Of a stretch of 64,000 nucleotides of DNA, positions 1-14,400 are shown piece after piece (the first letter of the stretch is position 1; each line of letters starts with the position of its first letter). The DNA lies in the NCBI RefSeq assembly GCF_964199755.1, contig NC_133903.1, positions 3,241,001 to 3,305,000 of the forward strand, given 5' to 3'. The translations under genes were made by a program, and so were the position numbers. This DNA is from Larus michahellis. Taxonomy: Eukaryota > Chordata > Aves > Charadriiformes > Laridae. Under the pieces are notes generated by a model. That model ran no database searches. It saw nothing but the letters and a program-made list of their open reading frames with translations, and was not told where the DNA came from.

Positions 1-3000
1 CTGCCAGTAGAGATTGGCTTGCTTGCAATGTCTGAATCTGCTGACTGGCCTCTTGCCATTTTCTATTAGATGTAGACACAAGCAGAATTTAGCACACAGG
101 AATCACATACCAGAAACAACCTTCATAGAGAACCATCTCTAACAAACATTTTCAAACACCACTAACAAGGTACGTGGTACTGTTACAGAAGATGGTCTCT
201 CAAACAGTTTCACACTCATACCATCTCCCTCTAATTCAGCGACAAAAACATCCATTTTTACTAAAAAGATGCATCCTGAGAAATACCCCCAAATCAAGCC
301 ACCTTAACTCTGAAACCAACAAATACACACTCGCAGTAAATAAACCTTTGAAATTGAAGAGTTGAACTTAGTAAGCAAGGAAAAAGCACACTCATCTCTT
401 TCAATTACCCCTCAAGTATGATTTATGGCTTGGTATTTTTGTTCCGTTGGGTCTATAAGGTTCAGATTAGCCATTCCCACCCACATGCGTTCTGTTAACT
501 CTCCACCATGAACATGAGACATCACTGAGATTTTAAGCTCAAGTTGTTGTTTTTTCTCAAGGTACAATTAAATTGCACCTTGGAGCTAGTTTCAAACAAT
601 GGTTATAACCTGCACATCCAGATCAAAGAACCCCTTTGATGAGTGGAAATCAAACGCCATTGAAAGTTTTGACTGACAACGGCAGCAGAAGACTGAAGTT
701 TTGTTTGCCTTTTTCTCCCTACAGTTATCCATCCCCTGCTTACTTATGTTGAACATCCAACTGTTCCATCAGCTCCTGCTTCTGAGAGTCTTGGCTTGTC
801 ATTTGCATCTCTTGGTTCATTATATTCCATTGCAGCTCTGATATTTTCCCTTTTAATATCGTGATTGTCTGAATTAATGGAAAGAAAGAATAAACACACA
901 TGGCTATGAGCCTCCAAGCTGGACGTTATGGATGGTGACAGAAATCATATACAACTAAAAAGTACAAACACCAAACCCAGAAACAATCCCATACTCTTGC
1001 AAACCTCCAGACCTGCTAACTCACCTCAAAAGGAAAGGCACAAGAAAATCATTTAGTTACTTTCATCTGTCACCCAAATTGTCACTTCCATTACCTATTA
1101 AATGGGTGACCTCAAACTGGCGTGAAAAACATCAAGCTTCAAAGCTAGATGATGATAAAACACAAGTTTTAAAGTAAAAAAATTATCCCACAACCATTCC
1201 AAATATATTTTTCTTGGGTTTCAAAATTGAAAATGTCTGGGTTTGCCTCAGCCAAATACCAGAAGTATTATGCTTTCCTTAAAAGTAGAGGCCAGAGTTT
1301 TTTAAAATTCTGTTCTAAATATCTTAACTCCAAAGAAAAACTCAGAGGTTTGTTTCAAATAGCCACTACTCTGCTCCCTTTAACAGAGAAAAAAATCTCA
1401 AAACATTACACATGTAGGGTGCTTTCTAGACAGAGAGACATGTAGGGTTCTCATCTTGATACTGGTGGATACGGAAATAAAAAGAACACAGAAATAGAAC
1501 TGCTGCACATGTTTCATATGTAGGTTTAGTTTCTCACACCTGCCATCACTGTCTCCCTGTTTTTAATCCCTGATAACTGGCACATTAAATCTGTTTACCT
1601 GCTTTATCACATAGATACATTTCCAGCGACATCTAGGCAGGAGGAAGGCTTAAGGACTTAGTGGTTGTTGATCCACAGCTGGTGCAGGACACCAATTTAA
1701 ACAGAAAAGTTACAAATATCTAGCTGAACTTAACTATAATGATATCTGAAAAGGCTGAGGACTGAGACAATGGTCTGTTCATCCAAAAGAACTGAAATTC
1801 TTATACAAGCATTCATTCTATAGTGGAACATATAGACATACTTTGTACGTAACTTTGGTCTCATCCACTCTACAGTTCATGTTCCTTCCCTGAACATCTT
1901 CCCATCTTATCTCCTCCATCGCTTCCCCTTTCTTTACTCAATGTCATGTAACCTGACTTCTAAACCTAGATGCTGTACATTGCCTTGCACTTTTTTTTCC
2001 CTCCTTCTCCATACCAACCTAAGAATTCTCTTCTCGTTAATCAACACAGCAGCATCTTCTGACCTGCTCACTTGTGTCTAGACTTGGTTAGGTTCCAAAC
2101 TTTGACAGCAAAGACGCTCACCACCAGGGTTCATTCATTTGCAGATGATGAACATAGCAATTCCAATTTTATTTTTTTTTTTTAAATCAAAAAGGGCACT
2201 TTCAATTCACAAGAATTGCAAAGTCACCTGAAGCTATGAACGGATTAAAAAATTACTCTGCTCTTACTTCATTAGCTTCAGCTAATTTGCTCTCCTTCTC
2301 TTGCAGCTTCTTACTCATTGTCTCCATGCTCTTCTTATAGGATTTGTTCATCTCCATTTGTTCTTTCAGTTTATTTTCAGCTTCTGTTTCCCTTTCCTGA
2401 TACTGCTTTATGCGTGTGAGCAGCTCCTGGTTACGGTCAGCCTCCCGCTTGCAAAGAAAAAAAAATGCAAAGACATAAGAAAGCAGCGCAAAGGTGAAGC
2501 CGTTTTCATTTCTACTGTCTCTGTTCCTCATTACTGTGGTCACCAAGGCATCTCCACGAAGCAACGTTACTCAGACCATAGCTTTAACCTCTGCACTAGA
2601 AAGGGCAAAAAAATCTTACCAGCAGCAACTCAATGTCAAGGAACTACCCAGGGCAATGGAGCTAGAAAATTAAAAGACAGAGTCTTCCAAATCTCTTAGA
2701 CTGTGACATGAATATGAGAATACAGACATGGCTTCACAGACTCCACTGCACACTCTCCAGCAGATCAAAGATGAAAGAATTCGATGCTCCAATTTGAAGC
2801 TGACCCATGCATAGCAAATTGACTTTCAGAAACTGGGATCTCAATAGTTGTGTTAATAAGACAAACTTGCCTCTGCAGCTTCTGGAAATTGTATGATGCT
2901 ATTTAATAGGAAAGAAACGGGGTTTAAATGCACTGTATTATCAACGAATACAATAAATATTTTTGCACTCTGACAACCTTTCACACACCATTTCAGTTTA

Positions 3001-5826
3001 TTCCCACCACAAATTGATTAACACTTACTGAAAAAGTGTGTAGTAAATTCCTTCGCTAATCAAAGCGAATCGAGACAGGGATTTACATAGTAAGCAAGGA
3101 TTATGCAAAGCAACGTGAGGTTCATAAAACCTTTATCCACGTGACTCAAAAAAACCACAGAATCTGAGCAGGGTAATTACCACAGTGCTGGATTAGTGCT
3201 GCTCCCTTTTTTTGCACCAGTATTCCAAGGGTGTCTGTGACTGACTCAGCTACATTCCAGTTTGAAATCTTCGAGGCTTAATCCCACACCACCCAACTTC
3301 AGAGAAATGAGGAATTTAGTCACTGACTTGCTATTTCACAACTACACACTAAATCTGTCGCCCAGCACCCTTGTAAAATACAACAAAACATGGTTATTAT
3401 TTTTTAAATATTTCTTTTCAAATAATCAGCCCCATATAAGACCTTTATTATGCCACAAAACCCACAAATCTACTACTTATTTGTGTAATGCAGTTAAGCA
3501 AACACATGCAGGCATAAAACCAGAAACCAATAAAAGCTTAGTCCCTGAGTGAGGCTCACTTTTTTATCAGTGCAAGCTCTCTTGTGTGACAGTGCATGGT
3601 TGGCACTGCTGCCATTCCAATTAATTACAGTCACAGAAACTAAATGCTTGCAATTGTGCCAGCAGAAGTTTAAATTCATCTGGGAGAAAAATGATTAAAT
3701 ACTTCTGGGAGAAACAAATAACAAATCCTTTTTGTTACTGGTACCCATGACAACTTCAGTGCTAAACTAACAGAATCTAGCAATCAGGTTATCAGTTTGT
3801 CAACTAAACAAGGCTTTGACATTCACACTCTTGTGTACACGAGCAAGTTAATGCAGTGCACTGTGAGGGGATATGTAGAGCAAAACAGCTGGTGCTGGGA
3901 ACTTGACACCCACACCACCACCGCTTTTGCAGTAAATGCAAACGCAGTAAATGCATTACTGGAGCATTTATTACAGATTCACTCAAGTGTTGCTCTGAAG
4001 ACAATGTCCATTAGCAGCTTGGGAACACTAGGCTTGCATCTTTCAGTTCAGTTTCATCCAAAAAAAGTCAACTATACGCATTCTGAGAAACAGCACTGCA
4101 AACCAAAGCACAGCAGGTGAGAAGTCAAGAGCACATCCCTGATCCAAACTAGAACACCAACGTAGATGCACTACATACGTCCTGACTTAGGCCTATGATA
4201 TCAAGCCATCCATAACCCGTGCACTCACCTCATAGTTTCTGGCGTTGGTATTAGCTGCCTTCTCTAGCTCAATGCGAGCTCGTTTGTGGCTAAGCTCCAT
4301 CTGCATCTTCTCTCGTTCCACCTGCAGGAGCTGGGATTTGGAGTGGATCTGCCCAGCTTGTTCTTCCAACTGGCCAGTTCATGTGTGAAAAGTGACATTG
4401 GACACGATTAACAGCACTGCAATAGTATCATTATCTCCCACCCTGTACTACTCAGCTGACACTTGCATGCCATTTTACAAATTACAAGGAAGTTATCACT
4501 ATGTTTGTGGTACTTCTTATACCAACTGTAGATGCAGAAATCAAGAGTTCAACAACACACTCAGAAACCCACATCAAATCAATGTTAGCTGGAAAGACGT
4601 GACTTTGAAGTTCTTCATTCAGAATTTCCCATTCAACCTCCAGAGGTACTCTGACAAAACGTACTTCTCTATTTAAAAAAAAGGTTAATTAATTATGAAC
4701 TCCCCACCCCTCATAAAACTAACAGCAGCTAACCAAGCAGAGAGCGTGCTCCCCACGAAATTTAACTGCTGAGCAAAATAACATTTCTTTACTACCTGCT
4801 ACAACATTATGCTACATTTTTTCATTCAAATTACCCTAGAGCACAGACAACATTAATAGAATACCTCACATCTAAGCAATGTACATTGAAGACACAGCTA
4901 ATGAAGACTCTCTAAGCAGAGAGACCCTCCTCTAACCATCTCTGTAACCAGAGATGTACCACAGACAAAACGTATACATTTTTTCAACATTCCAAATGCA
5001 AAGCAGATTTACATTAAAAAGAAAGCCAGCTTATTTTACACTTAGAGACTGAAATAGAAATTATATTAAGGTACAGAATACCGAAACTTCATTCCAGTCT
5101 AATAAACAGTCCTTATGATCCAAGATGTCCGCTTACTTCATGCTTTATCAGCATAAGGCAACTTACAGGGAAAAGTCAAAAAAACCCATATGGATACGAG
5201 CAGAAACAGACAAGAAAATACATCTGGTTAGCACATCAAAGCCATAGCACAATGCAAGCCTCCTGTATGTGACCAGGCAGAGAAACTTTAAGGAAGATTG
5301 TGGGAAAAAAGGTAACAAATTACTTATTATAAAAAATATTAACAGATATAAAGCTCCTTTGTTCAGCAATATGAAAACAACTTACAATTTAATTTCCTGA
5401 GCTGCTACACAGCTATAACAAGCAGGGAATAAATTCAAAGGACCTTTCTTAAGTTTTTACAAAACAGAAATAAATATGCCTGACACTTTAAAAAAAAAAT
5501 TAAAGATTCTAGAATGTTGACCAAAAGCAAGCTTCCATTATTGAGCTTGCATGAATAACAGTTTTAGAAAGAATGGTCAGATCTTAATGAAATCAGTCCT
5601 GATTCCTGGAATTAAAAGGAGTCTACAACCACACTAAAGCAATACTCCAGGCATCACTAAGCTAAGGACACCTCACCTGCATCCTCTGCTGGTACTGAAT
5701 CTGCAAGGAGCTTTGAGACGATCCTGGTGTGGCCAGTCCTGACACCCCCTCCATACGCTGTGAAATAAAGTTGTTGAGGGATCTCAGGGTGGAGAAGACA
5801 GTGGTATTATTTTCCAAGTCCTCCAT
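1..5826 (-). CDS. MAD1L1: Mitotic spindle assembly checkpoint protein MAD1 (5' part, runs off the left edge)
   Basis: Coding exons in transcription order are 5826-5677, 4369-4229, 2447-2268, 868-744 and 62-1 (cut by the window edge). Each has AG/GT borders and the phases join cleanly (150, 141, 180, 125 and at least 62 nt), giving about 219 N-terminal residues of a roughly 718-residue family protein. The start is the ATG at 5826, four bases inside its exon. The protein opens [20 protein letters not shown] and continues with [16 protein letters not shown] and [17 protein letters not shown], all close to human MAD1. From about residue 45 on it is long coiled coil, rich in E, K and Q. MAD1 dimerises, docks at the nuclear pore and kinetochore, and recruits MAD2 to build the checkpoint signal; the MAD2-binding region lies further on, outside the window. 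Nothing looks broken. Identity is firm. Confidence 0.95.
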
Positions 5827-7224
5827 GGCTCTGGAAACACACAGAAAATCATCAATAAAACATTCATAACAACCTACAGTCTACTAGCTGCTTTGCTAAA
5901 GAGAGATACATCACTGTCCTGAGGAAACACTAAATGCAAGGTCTTCCAATTTACAGGGTACAAACCCCCATCTGCTAGTCTCTGCTGGGATCAACTTGAA
6001 CCAGAAAACACAATCCAACCAAGGCTGATATCTCTGAAATGGGAAACTGACGCAGCAGAGCCTGCTCTTCCCTGAGCTTTCTACCTAAAATTATTTCCTT
6101 TTATTTAAATACATTCTCCCCTGAATCTTAGCCCACAAGCGTACAAATAAGAGCATAAGTCACACAAAATGGAATTCTTCTTTCGTATATAATCAAGAAA
6201 GACTCTGGGATACAAGGTAATATTGTAGGACATGAAGTTCTACAGCATATAACACTAACAAACAGAACGCATTACTCTTCCTCCAAATGTTTGAGGCTGA
6301 TGAGGGAAGGAGAACTAATTCCACATCAGCAGCAAACCCTACCTTTGACACAACTTGATTCTGGTTTCCAAAAAGCACTTTGGAACCTAACTTCCAGCAG
6401 TGAGATGTCCCAAGCTCACAGATCACTTTTATAAGTAAAGCTGTGTCTCCTCATGCACATAAAAGTTTTTACAATTCATCCTTCAAATTGGGAAGGGTAC
6501 TAACTAAAAGGCCAAAGACAAATCAAGCCTGGAGCTCAGCAAATCTGCAAGGTTTCCCAGGAGGCTTCAGGAAGCCTTAAGCGAGTCCCTCTAGCGTGTA
6601 TGCCCCACAAAGCCCCAGAAGCACAGAAGGTTCAAGACCGGGAAAGGCAGCCCACAACATTCACATAGGCTTGTACCACAGGCACAGATTTGAGGCGAAC
6701 TTCCAGAGTAACACAGTGGTTATTCTTTGGATTTGTATCTTCACGAAAAGGAGACATAATAGAAGCACACAGGCAACAGATCAGCCAAAACACAAATGAA
6801 AACGTTTACTCGAAAAAAGTACTTCAGTACCACCTGCAAATAAATTCAAGACACCACTTCCAACAGGTAGCTGCGCTGCAGCAAGCCTCTTTTGAAATTA
6901 ACCGAGCTAAGAAGGCCCGTACGCCCTGCTCCCCGCGGCAGAAAGCGCTTTGGCACAGGTCCCTTGCCCTCACAGCCCGACGCCCCGCCGCACAGCCCCG
7001 CGGCCAGGCCCTCACGGACCCCCCTCACCCCACAGCCCTCCCTGCCCTGCCCCGCCTCCGGGACGGCGAGTTGCCGCCCGGCGCTGAGAGGAACAGGGGA
7101 CACGGCGCAGCCTCCCTTCCCCGCTCCCGCACCGCCGAACTCGGCGGCGGGGCGGGCCGAGCAAAGCCGGCGGGCTCCCCGGCCGCCCTCAGCCGCCACC
7201 GGCCGCCCTCACTCTCTCACTCAC

Positions 7225-7310
7225 CCGCCGCTTGGATCTCCCTCCTCGCCCCGCCGCCGAGATCTCGCGGGAACTCGCCCCCAGCTCTCGCGAGAAAAGC
7301 GGCACGGACC
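7225..7310 (-). other. MAD1L1: Candidate 5'UTR exon 1 of MAD1L1
   Basis: The coding exon at 5677-5830 begins with a splice acceptor only four bases before the ATG, so an upstream non-coding exon is required. In the CpG island the minus strand reads GGCGG then GTGAGTGAG, a strong donor with its GT at 7224-7223, so the exon would end at 7225. The transcription start is not visible; I place the right border near the TCTCGCGAGA box only as an estimate. The resulting first intron would be about 1.4 kb. Confidence 0.5.
7286..7295. promoter_or_regulatory. TCTCGCGAGA palindromic promoter element
   Basis: A perfect 10-bp TCTCGCGAGA palindrome lies in the CpG island at the MAD1L1 5' end, with a one-mismatch copy (TCTCGCGGGA) 23 bp away at 7263-7272. 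This motif is an established core element of housekeeping CpG-island promoters and is bound by BANP when unmethylated. Its place beside the predicted MAD1L1 exon 1 donor supports a promoter here. Confidence 0.7.
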
Positions 7311-7499
7311 GCCGTAACGACGGGACTAGGCGCGCCAGCCGTCCGCGCCGTACCGTAATGCCCAGATTCGAGCTCCGCCCGCCCCGCCAAAACTGCTCTG
7401 TCCCCCCGCTGTGTCCCCTCCGCTCTGTCCCCGGGCACGGCCCTGCTCGGGCAGAGCCCCACTGCCCCACCGAAGCTGCATCCAGCACGGAGATCGAGA

Positions 7500-8340
7500 A
7501 GGGGGAGGTTTCAAAGCCATTGAAAATGGATAAATCCATAAGCAACCCTAAATGAGACGTTTATAACGAGAAAGATCTGGAAGCCTGAAACACAGACAGG
7601 GCTGCCAGTCCCTCTTATAACTCATGTCACGGTTGGCCTGATAAAAGTGCTATTTAATGTAAAAGTTGTCACTTCCAGATAAGGCGGTGGCTAAATTTAT
7701 TTTCACAAACAGAATTGTAGCAATTCAGTCAGTAATTCTCCCTGTCTGGGATCCAAGGAACATCTTGTCACCTCACCTAAGAAACACCATCGGTCAAACA
7801 TAAAACACCACTGAAAACATCGTGGAAATTATCTGCTCAGTAGCGATGACCCTGCCCTGCTGTCACCTACCGGATTTATGAGTACAATGAAGTAGCAACT
7901 TCCAAATACAACCCGTGCCTTCAGACAACGCAGCAGAGCCGACAGGCGAAACGCTCCCCAGCCAGAGTTGTGTGTCCCGACACAGCTCATAACGCGGCGA
8001 CACAGATCCCCGCACGCACGAGAACGTCACCTATTTTCACATGCGCTAATAAATTGCACCAGCTTTTAGGAACGGTGAAGAGGCAATAAATTGGCTCAAA
8101 GTCCCCTTGCTGTTCCCTCTCACTCTTACGTCTCGTCTCATATATGACAACACCAGCAGTGCAATGATTTTCAAGCACACATTAAAAACTCATACGATCA
8201 GTTTTATTTTCATTTCCATTACTGAAGCCCCAGAGGCTGCCTTTCAGATTACTCCTCTCTACCCCCCACTGTTTTCCCCACAGGTGAGGAGCTAGATTGG
8301 ATGTCTCCACTTGTATAATTAGTGGATAAACTCGGTCGGA
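7500..8340. other. Intergenic spacer, MAD1L1 promoter to MRM2 3' end
   Basis: No exon-like reading frame with splice sites, RNA gene or recognisable repeat was found. It is ordinary mixed-composition DNA between two genes that both read on the minus strand. Confidence 0.5.
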
Positions 8341-8351
8341 CACCACCCTGG

Positions 8352-8357
8352 TTTATT
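8352..8357 (-). terminator. MRM2: Candidate poly(A) signal of MRM2
   Basis: The minus strand reads AATAAA here (TTTATT on the plus strand), about 180 nt past the MRM2 stop. It is a plausible but untested 3' end; another copy lies at 8203-8208. Confidence 0.4.
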
Positions 8358-8536
8358 TTTGTATTTGAAAAGCATGATGTACTTCGAAAGAACTGTGGCG
8401 GAATTTCCCGGGTTGTTCTCAATGTCACGGTTCAAGTCAGGGGTCTTAATGATGGGATTTTTCTTTAAACACAAGCCAAATTCCGCTTTCCCGTCAATGT
8501 CTGATCACCTGTTTGATAACCCGCGGTTCTCAGCGT

Positions 8537-10594
<2,058 letters not shown>

Positions 10595-10599
10595 GGCGG

Positions 10600-10740
10600 C
10601 CGCCGCAGCCCGCCCCGTTCCCCTCACGGCGGCGGGGCGGGAAGGGGCGGGAAGGGGCGGGAAGGGGCGGGGCGGGTATGAGCCGGGGGGCGGTGGCGGG
10701 CGGGAAAGTCGGGCGTTGGGCCTGAGGTGATCGGGGGACG
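10600..10740. promoter_or_regulatory. Bidirectional MRM2/NUDT1 promoter with tandem GC boxes
   Basis: The interval separates the MRM2 start codon (minus) from the NUDT1 5' region (plus). At 10628-10677 it carries a short tandem array of ggggcgggaa units, giving four to five Sp1-type GC boxes in a row. No TATA box is visible. Head-to-head spacing and GC boxes are typical of a shared housekeeping promoter. A possible NUDT1 exon 1 donor is CCTGAG followed by GTGATC (GT at 10726-10727), but this is uncertain. Confidence 0.65.
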
Positions 10741-10805
10741 GGGGAGCCCGGAACGGAGGATGGGGGTGCTGGGGGGGGGGGTCAGGAGCTGGGGAAGGGT
10801 TCTGG

Positions 10806-11215
10806 ACAAGGATTTGGGGAAGGGGGGCTCAAAGATCTGGGGAGGGGGTTCTGGGGAATCAACATTTGGGGAGGGGGGTGAAAAATTTGGGGAGGGCATC
10901 AAGGATTTGGGGAGGAGGTTCTGGAGGATCAAGATTTGGGGAGGGGGTGGTGAAGGGACAAGGATTTGGGGAGGGGGGTCAAGATTTGGGGAGGGAGTTG
11001 CTCAGGGGAACAAGGATTTGGGGAGGGGGTTCTGGGGAATCGATATTGAGGGAGGGTGTTCTGAGGGGGACAAGGGTTTGAGGAGGGGGATGAAAGATTT
11101 GGGGAGGGGTTCTGAGCGTCAAGGATTTGGGGAGGGGGCATCAAGATTTGGGGATGGAGCTGCTGTGGGGACAAGGATTTGGGGAGAGGGATGAAAGATT
11201 TGGGGAGGTGGTTCG
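10806..11215 (+). repeat. G-rich degenerate minisatellite
   Basis: About fifteen imperfect copies of a core close to agatttggggaggggg, spaced about 20-33 bp apart, alternate with ggttctggggaat-like and ggacaag linkers. A stray copy is at about 11326. It lies in the presumed first intron or 5' region of NUDT1, just downstream of the promoter. The G4-A-G5 blocks in each unit make the plus strand a good candidate for G-quadruplex formation. Open frames through it are by-products of the repeat. Confidence 0.85.
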
Positions 11216-11460
11216 GGGGGAGAGGGAGACCAAGGGTCAGTGGGGCGCGTTAGAGAAGTGGGCATCGGGAGAGGCAGTGGGGGACCAAGGGTTTGGGCTG
11301 GGGACGGTGGGAGCAGGCATTTGGGGAGGGGGAGCTGGGTGTTTGGGGGTGCAGGGCTATCTGCCCCCCCCGCCCCGGGCCAGAAGGGCAGCCTGGCCTC
11401 CCCTCAGGGGTGCCAGCAGCCCTTGACCAATGTGCCCTCCTCGCCCCCTGCCCAGGAGCC

Positions 11461-14400
11461 ATGTGCACATCCAGGCTCTTCACCCTGGTCCTGGTGGTGC
11501 AGCCGCCCCGCGTCCTGCTGGGCATGAAGAAACGTGGCTTTGGAGCCGGGCTGTGGAACGGCTTCGGGGGGAAGGTGCAGCCGGGGGAGAGCATCGAGGA
11601 GGCTGCTCGCAGGTGAGGCCCGTCCCGGCCGGGAGAGGCAGGTATCGGGGCACAGGGTGGGCCATGGAGGTGTCAGACCATTTGTGATGGGCTGCAGGTG
11701 GAGGCACCGCCACTCAGCCGATCAGTGACGCCCTCGTAACCAGTGTTACCCACCAGCGCAGTCGTGAACCATCCCTGAACAGAGAAAATCGCCTGCGCCA
11801 CTGGCGATGAGGGCTCGTCCACCTGTACAAAGAAATGGGATTGCTCCCCGTTGCCTGTCATCTGCAGATCTGTCACTGTCATCTGGTCTATGAGTAACTG
11901 GAAGTTACTGAGTGTCCTCCCTCCCACCTCTTGCTTCTGATCTAAACTGAGCCTTAGTCTTGCTAGTGGTGGGCAGAGGCCCTTGCACTTTTCAGAAAGG
12001 TGCAGAGTTTAATTTTGGCTATATAGAAGAATTTCAGCTTATGCCAGCGTACTGCATATTGTTCAAATTTGAAGCTATTGAACAGGTGCTACCTTCCAGT
12101 AGCATTTTTAGTGCTGCTTGAAAATGTAGGGACAAAATTCTCAGAGGTCTCTTATGAAAGGCACTGTAGAAATTTATTGTTTGACTGCATGGCGGCATTT
12201 TTAAGCCCTAATGCTGGGGTAGGGAATTGAATTCCATTGGTACAGAGGTACAGTACCATTTTTGAACCTTTTATTACCGATTTCTTGAAGTTCTTATCTC
12301 TAGTCGTCAAAATGAAATAGCAGATCGCAGCTGAATTGCTAAACTCCTTTAAAAATTAGGTACCTCATTCTTTATGTGAACGTTGCTGATACAGAGCCAC
12401 ACTTTGCCACCTCCTCACTTTCTTATATGCCCAAAGTTACCCTCGCACCTGCAGGAAGATCAGTGTTGGTGTGCTCAACAGCTACCGAACAGCTTTTGCC
12501 CTGAACCACCTTCTCAGCTGTGCCACTGCAACCGCCTGGGTTCTGTGGTGAGATGAGCCAGGGACAGAAGGGTCCTCTCTGCAGATGTGCACCCCGCAGT
12601 GCACAGGGTTAACGGACCTGATGCTTCTCATGTCATTTATCGGCTGTGAGTGGAGGGAGATCAGCTTTGTTAACTTAAATCGGGCCTGCATTTGATGGAC
12701 TTACATTGCCACTGACTGTGGTGTAAATTAATGATTTAATTTAGCATTTGATTTCCTAGGTGTGTGCTAGCCCAGAGTTAGAAACTGGGGCTTTAGTCCA
12801 TACAAGATGTCAAGCGATAGAAGTTTCAGCATTCTCAGTGCAACGTGCCGCAGCAGAGCCAGCGCTGCTGCTCTGGACAGTGGAACAGTCTGGTCCTCAG
12901 CCCTTTGGAGGCAGCTGGTAGGAGTTTACTGCAGAATGACACAACTGATTCCTGCTGGGGTCAACTGAGCAGGAAGCAGTTCCCAGAGCCAGGGCCAGCT
13001 GGGCGCGCAGCCCACCTTCCTGGAGGGAACACCGCTGTGTCCGTGCTGCCTCGGGGCGCAGCTCCCCTCCAGGAAGCATCACAGAGTCCAAACCAAACTT
13101 GCCTCACACCACCTCCGCTCTGTGTTCGGCGTCGAGGTGTTACGCTGCGGTTCCGTGTTGCACTGTCTCGCTGGAGCTTGCAGTGGCATAAGGTGTGAAG
13201 TGTCCTCCCAGCACAGGTAGTTAAACGTTAAGCTGAAACATGAACTTAAGTTTCCTGTATCAGTAAGATTTCTGTACTCTGGGTATGCCACGTTCCCGTG
13301 ACCGCCTGGGCACACAGCTCTTCAGTGGCACATCTTGTAAGGGGAGCATTTAGCTAGCTCGTTATTTCTAGTTTGCTACCTGTAGTGTTTCCAATTACTA
13401 TAGACAGGGCCAAACAGCTAACAGATAAATTGCTTGGAGAACCATAGCAGCGTTGTGCTTTGTTGTTCAATTATCACAGCCTGTAAAACGTGACTTTTAG
13501 CTTTGTTGCTGGAAAACCGCCTCTGCTTTAGACATTGTTTGTCAGGAAGATAAACTAAAATTAGCTAAGACATTAAGTTGGAATATAATTTTGAAGGATG
13601 AGATTCATGAAATTGATGCCAAAGGAAGCTGGAGCCTTAAAGATCATTTCCATTACACTTTAAAATCGTTAGTTACTGACAAATATGCGACTGCATTAAT
13701 TATTAACCTTAACTGAAGAGACACTGCTTCCAAGTATTCCTTATTTTTGTACATTAGAAAAACCATGACTAACTTCAAGCTATGCTGATTCTGTTAGAGG
13801 CAGATAAAAATTAAAGAAGCCCAAACACAGCAAGTAATTGAATGTGCTTCAAGTAGCCCTGCATGGCGATGCATGGAAAAGAGCTGTCTGGCAAGTCTCT
13901 CAAAGTGCTCTTAAAAGTCTTGCCTTCTAGCCTCTCGTTATGCTAAATGTACTCCCAAGAAGCAGAAATGGAAAGTTTACACAATTGCTTTGTGTTTTTC
14001 CTACAGCGTTTGAATGGGAGACAGTATTCCTAACGGCCTGCGTGCAAATGACGTTACGCAAATGACGTTACGTAGTGTGTGGTGTTATTTCAATAAGCTT
14101 CAGTTAGCCTCAGAACTAGCTGATTTTGTAACAAGTACAGACGTTCTAGTATTTATTACCTGCTTCCCCATGATTCTAAAAGCTTTAGCTTGAAGTTGGC
14201 AAAGCCTTGGTTTTGCCTGTCTAAATGAGTATCTCTGAGTCCTTAAGCCACATCCAGCAACAGTCCTATGAGTGTTAGTCCACTTCTAACTAATCTCAGA
14301 AAAGACCATCGTGTTGCAAGGAGCATAAATTATACTAAACAATCAATTTTCCTGAATCTTCCCTTTCCAACGTTAGCCTATTTTCCTACCAGTCTTTAGA

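Larger units (their letters stand above)
6890..7480. promoter_or_regulatory. CpG island, MAD1L1 promoter
   Basis: The sequence changes from AT-rich intron to dense CpG and GC-rich DNA, with runs such as gccgcccggcgctgag and many CGCG dinucleotides, and returns to AT-rich by about 7500. It covers the inferred first exon of MAD1L1. Long open frames in both directions here result from stop-poor GC-rich sequence and are not genes. Confidence 0.7.

Noticed and set aside
2301-2699. 132-codon plus-strand frame opposite a MAD1L1 exon
   Set aside because: It is the antisense shadow of the exon at 2268-2447 and its intron; the minus-strand frame matches MAD1 with correct splice sites.
6690-7358. 222-codon plus-strand frame
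   Set aside because: It overlaps the MAD1L1 CpG island, with arginine/alanine/proline-rich translation and several competing open frames, so it is a composition effect.
10727-11194. 155-codon plus-strand frame (glycine-rich repeats)
   Set aside because: It is a translation of the G-rich minisatellite; the opposite strand is equally open. This is repeat structure, not a gene.
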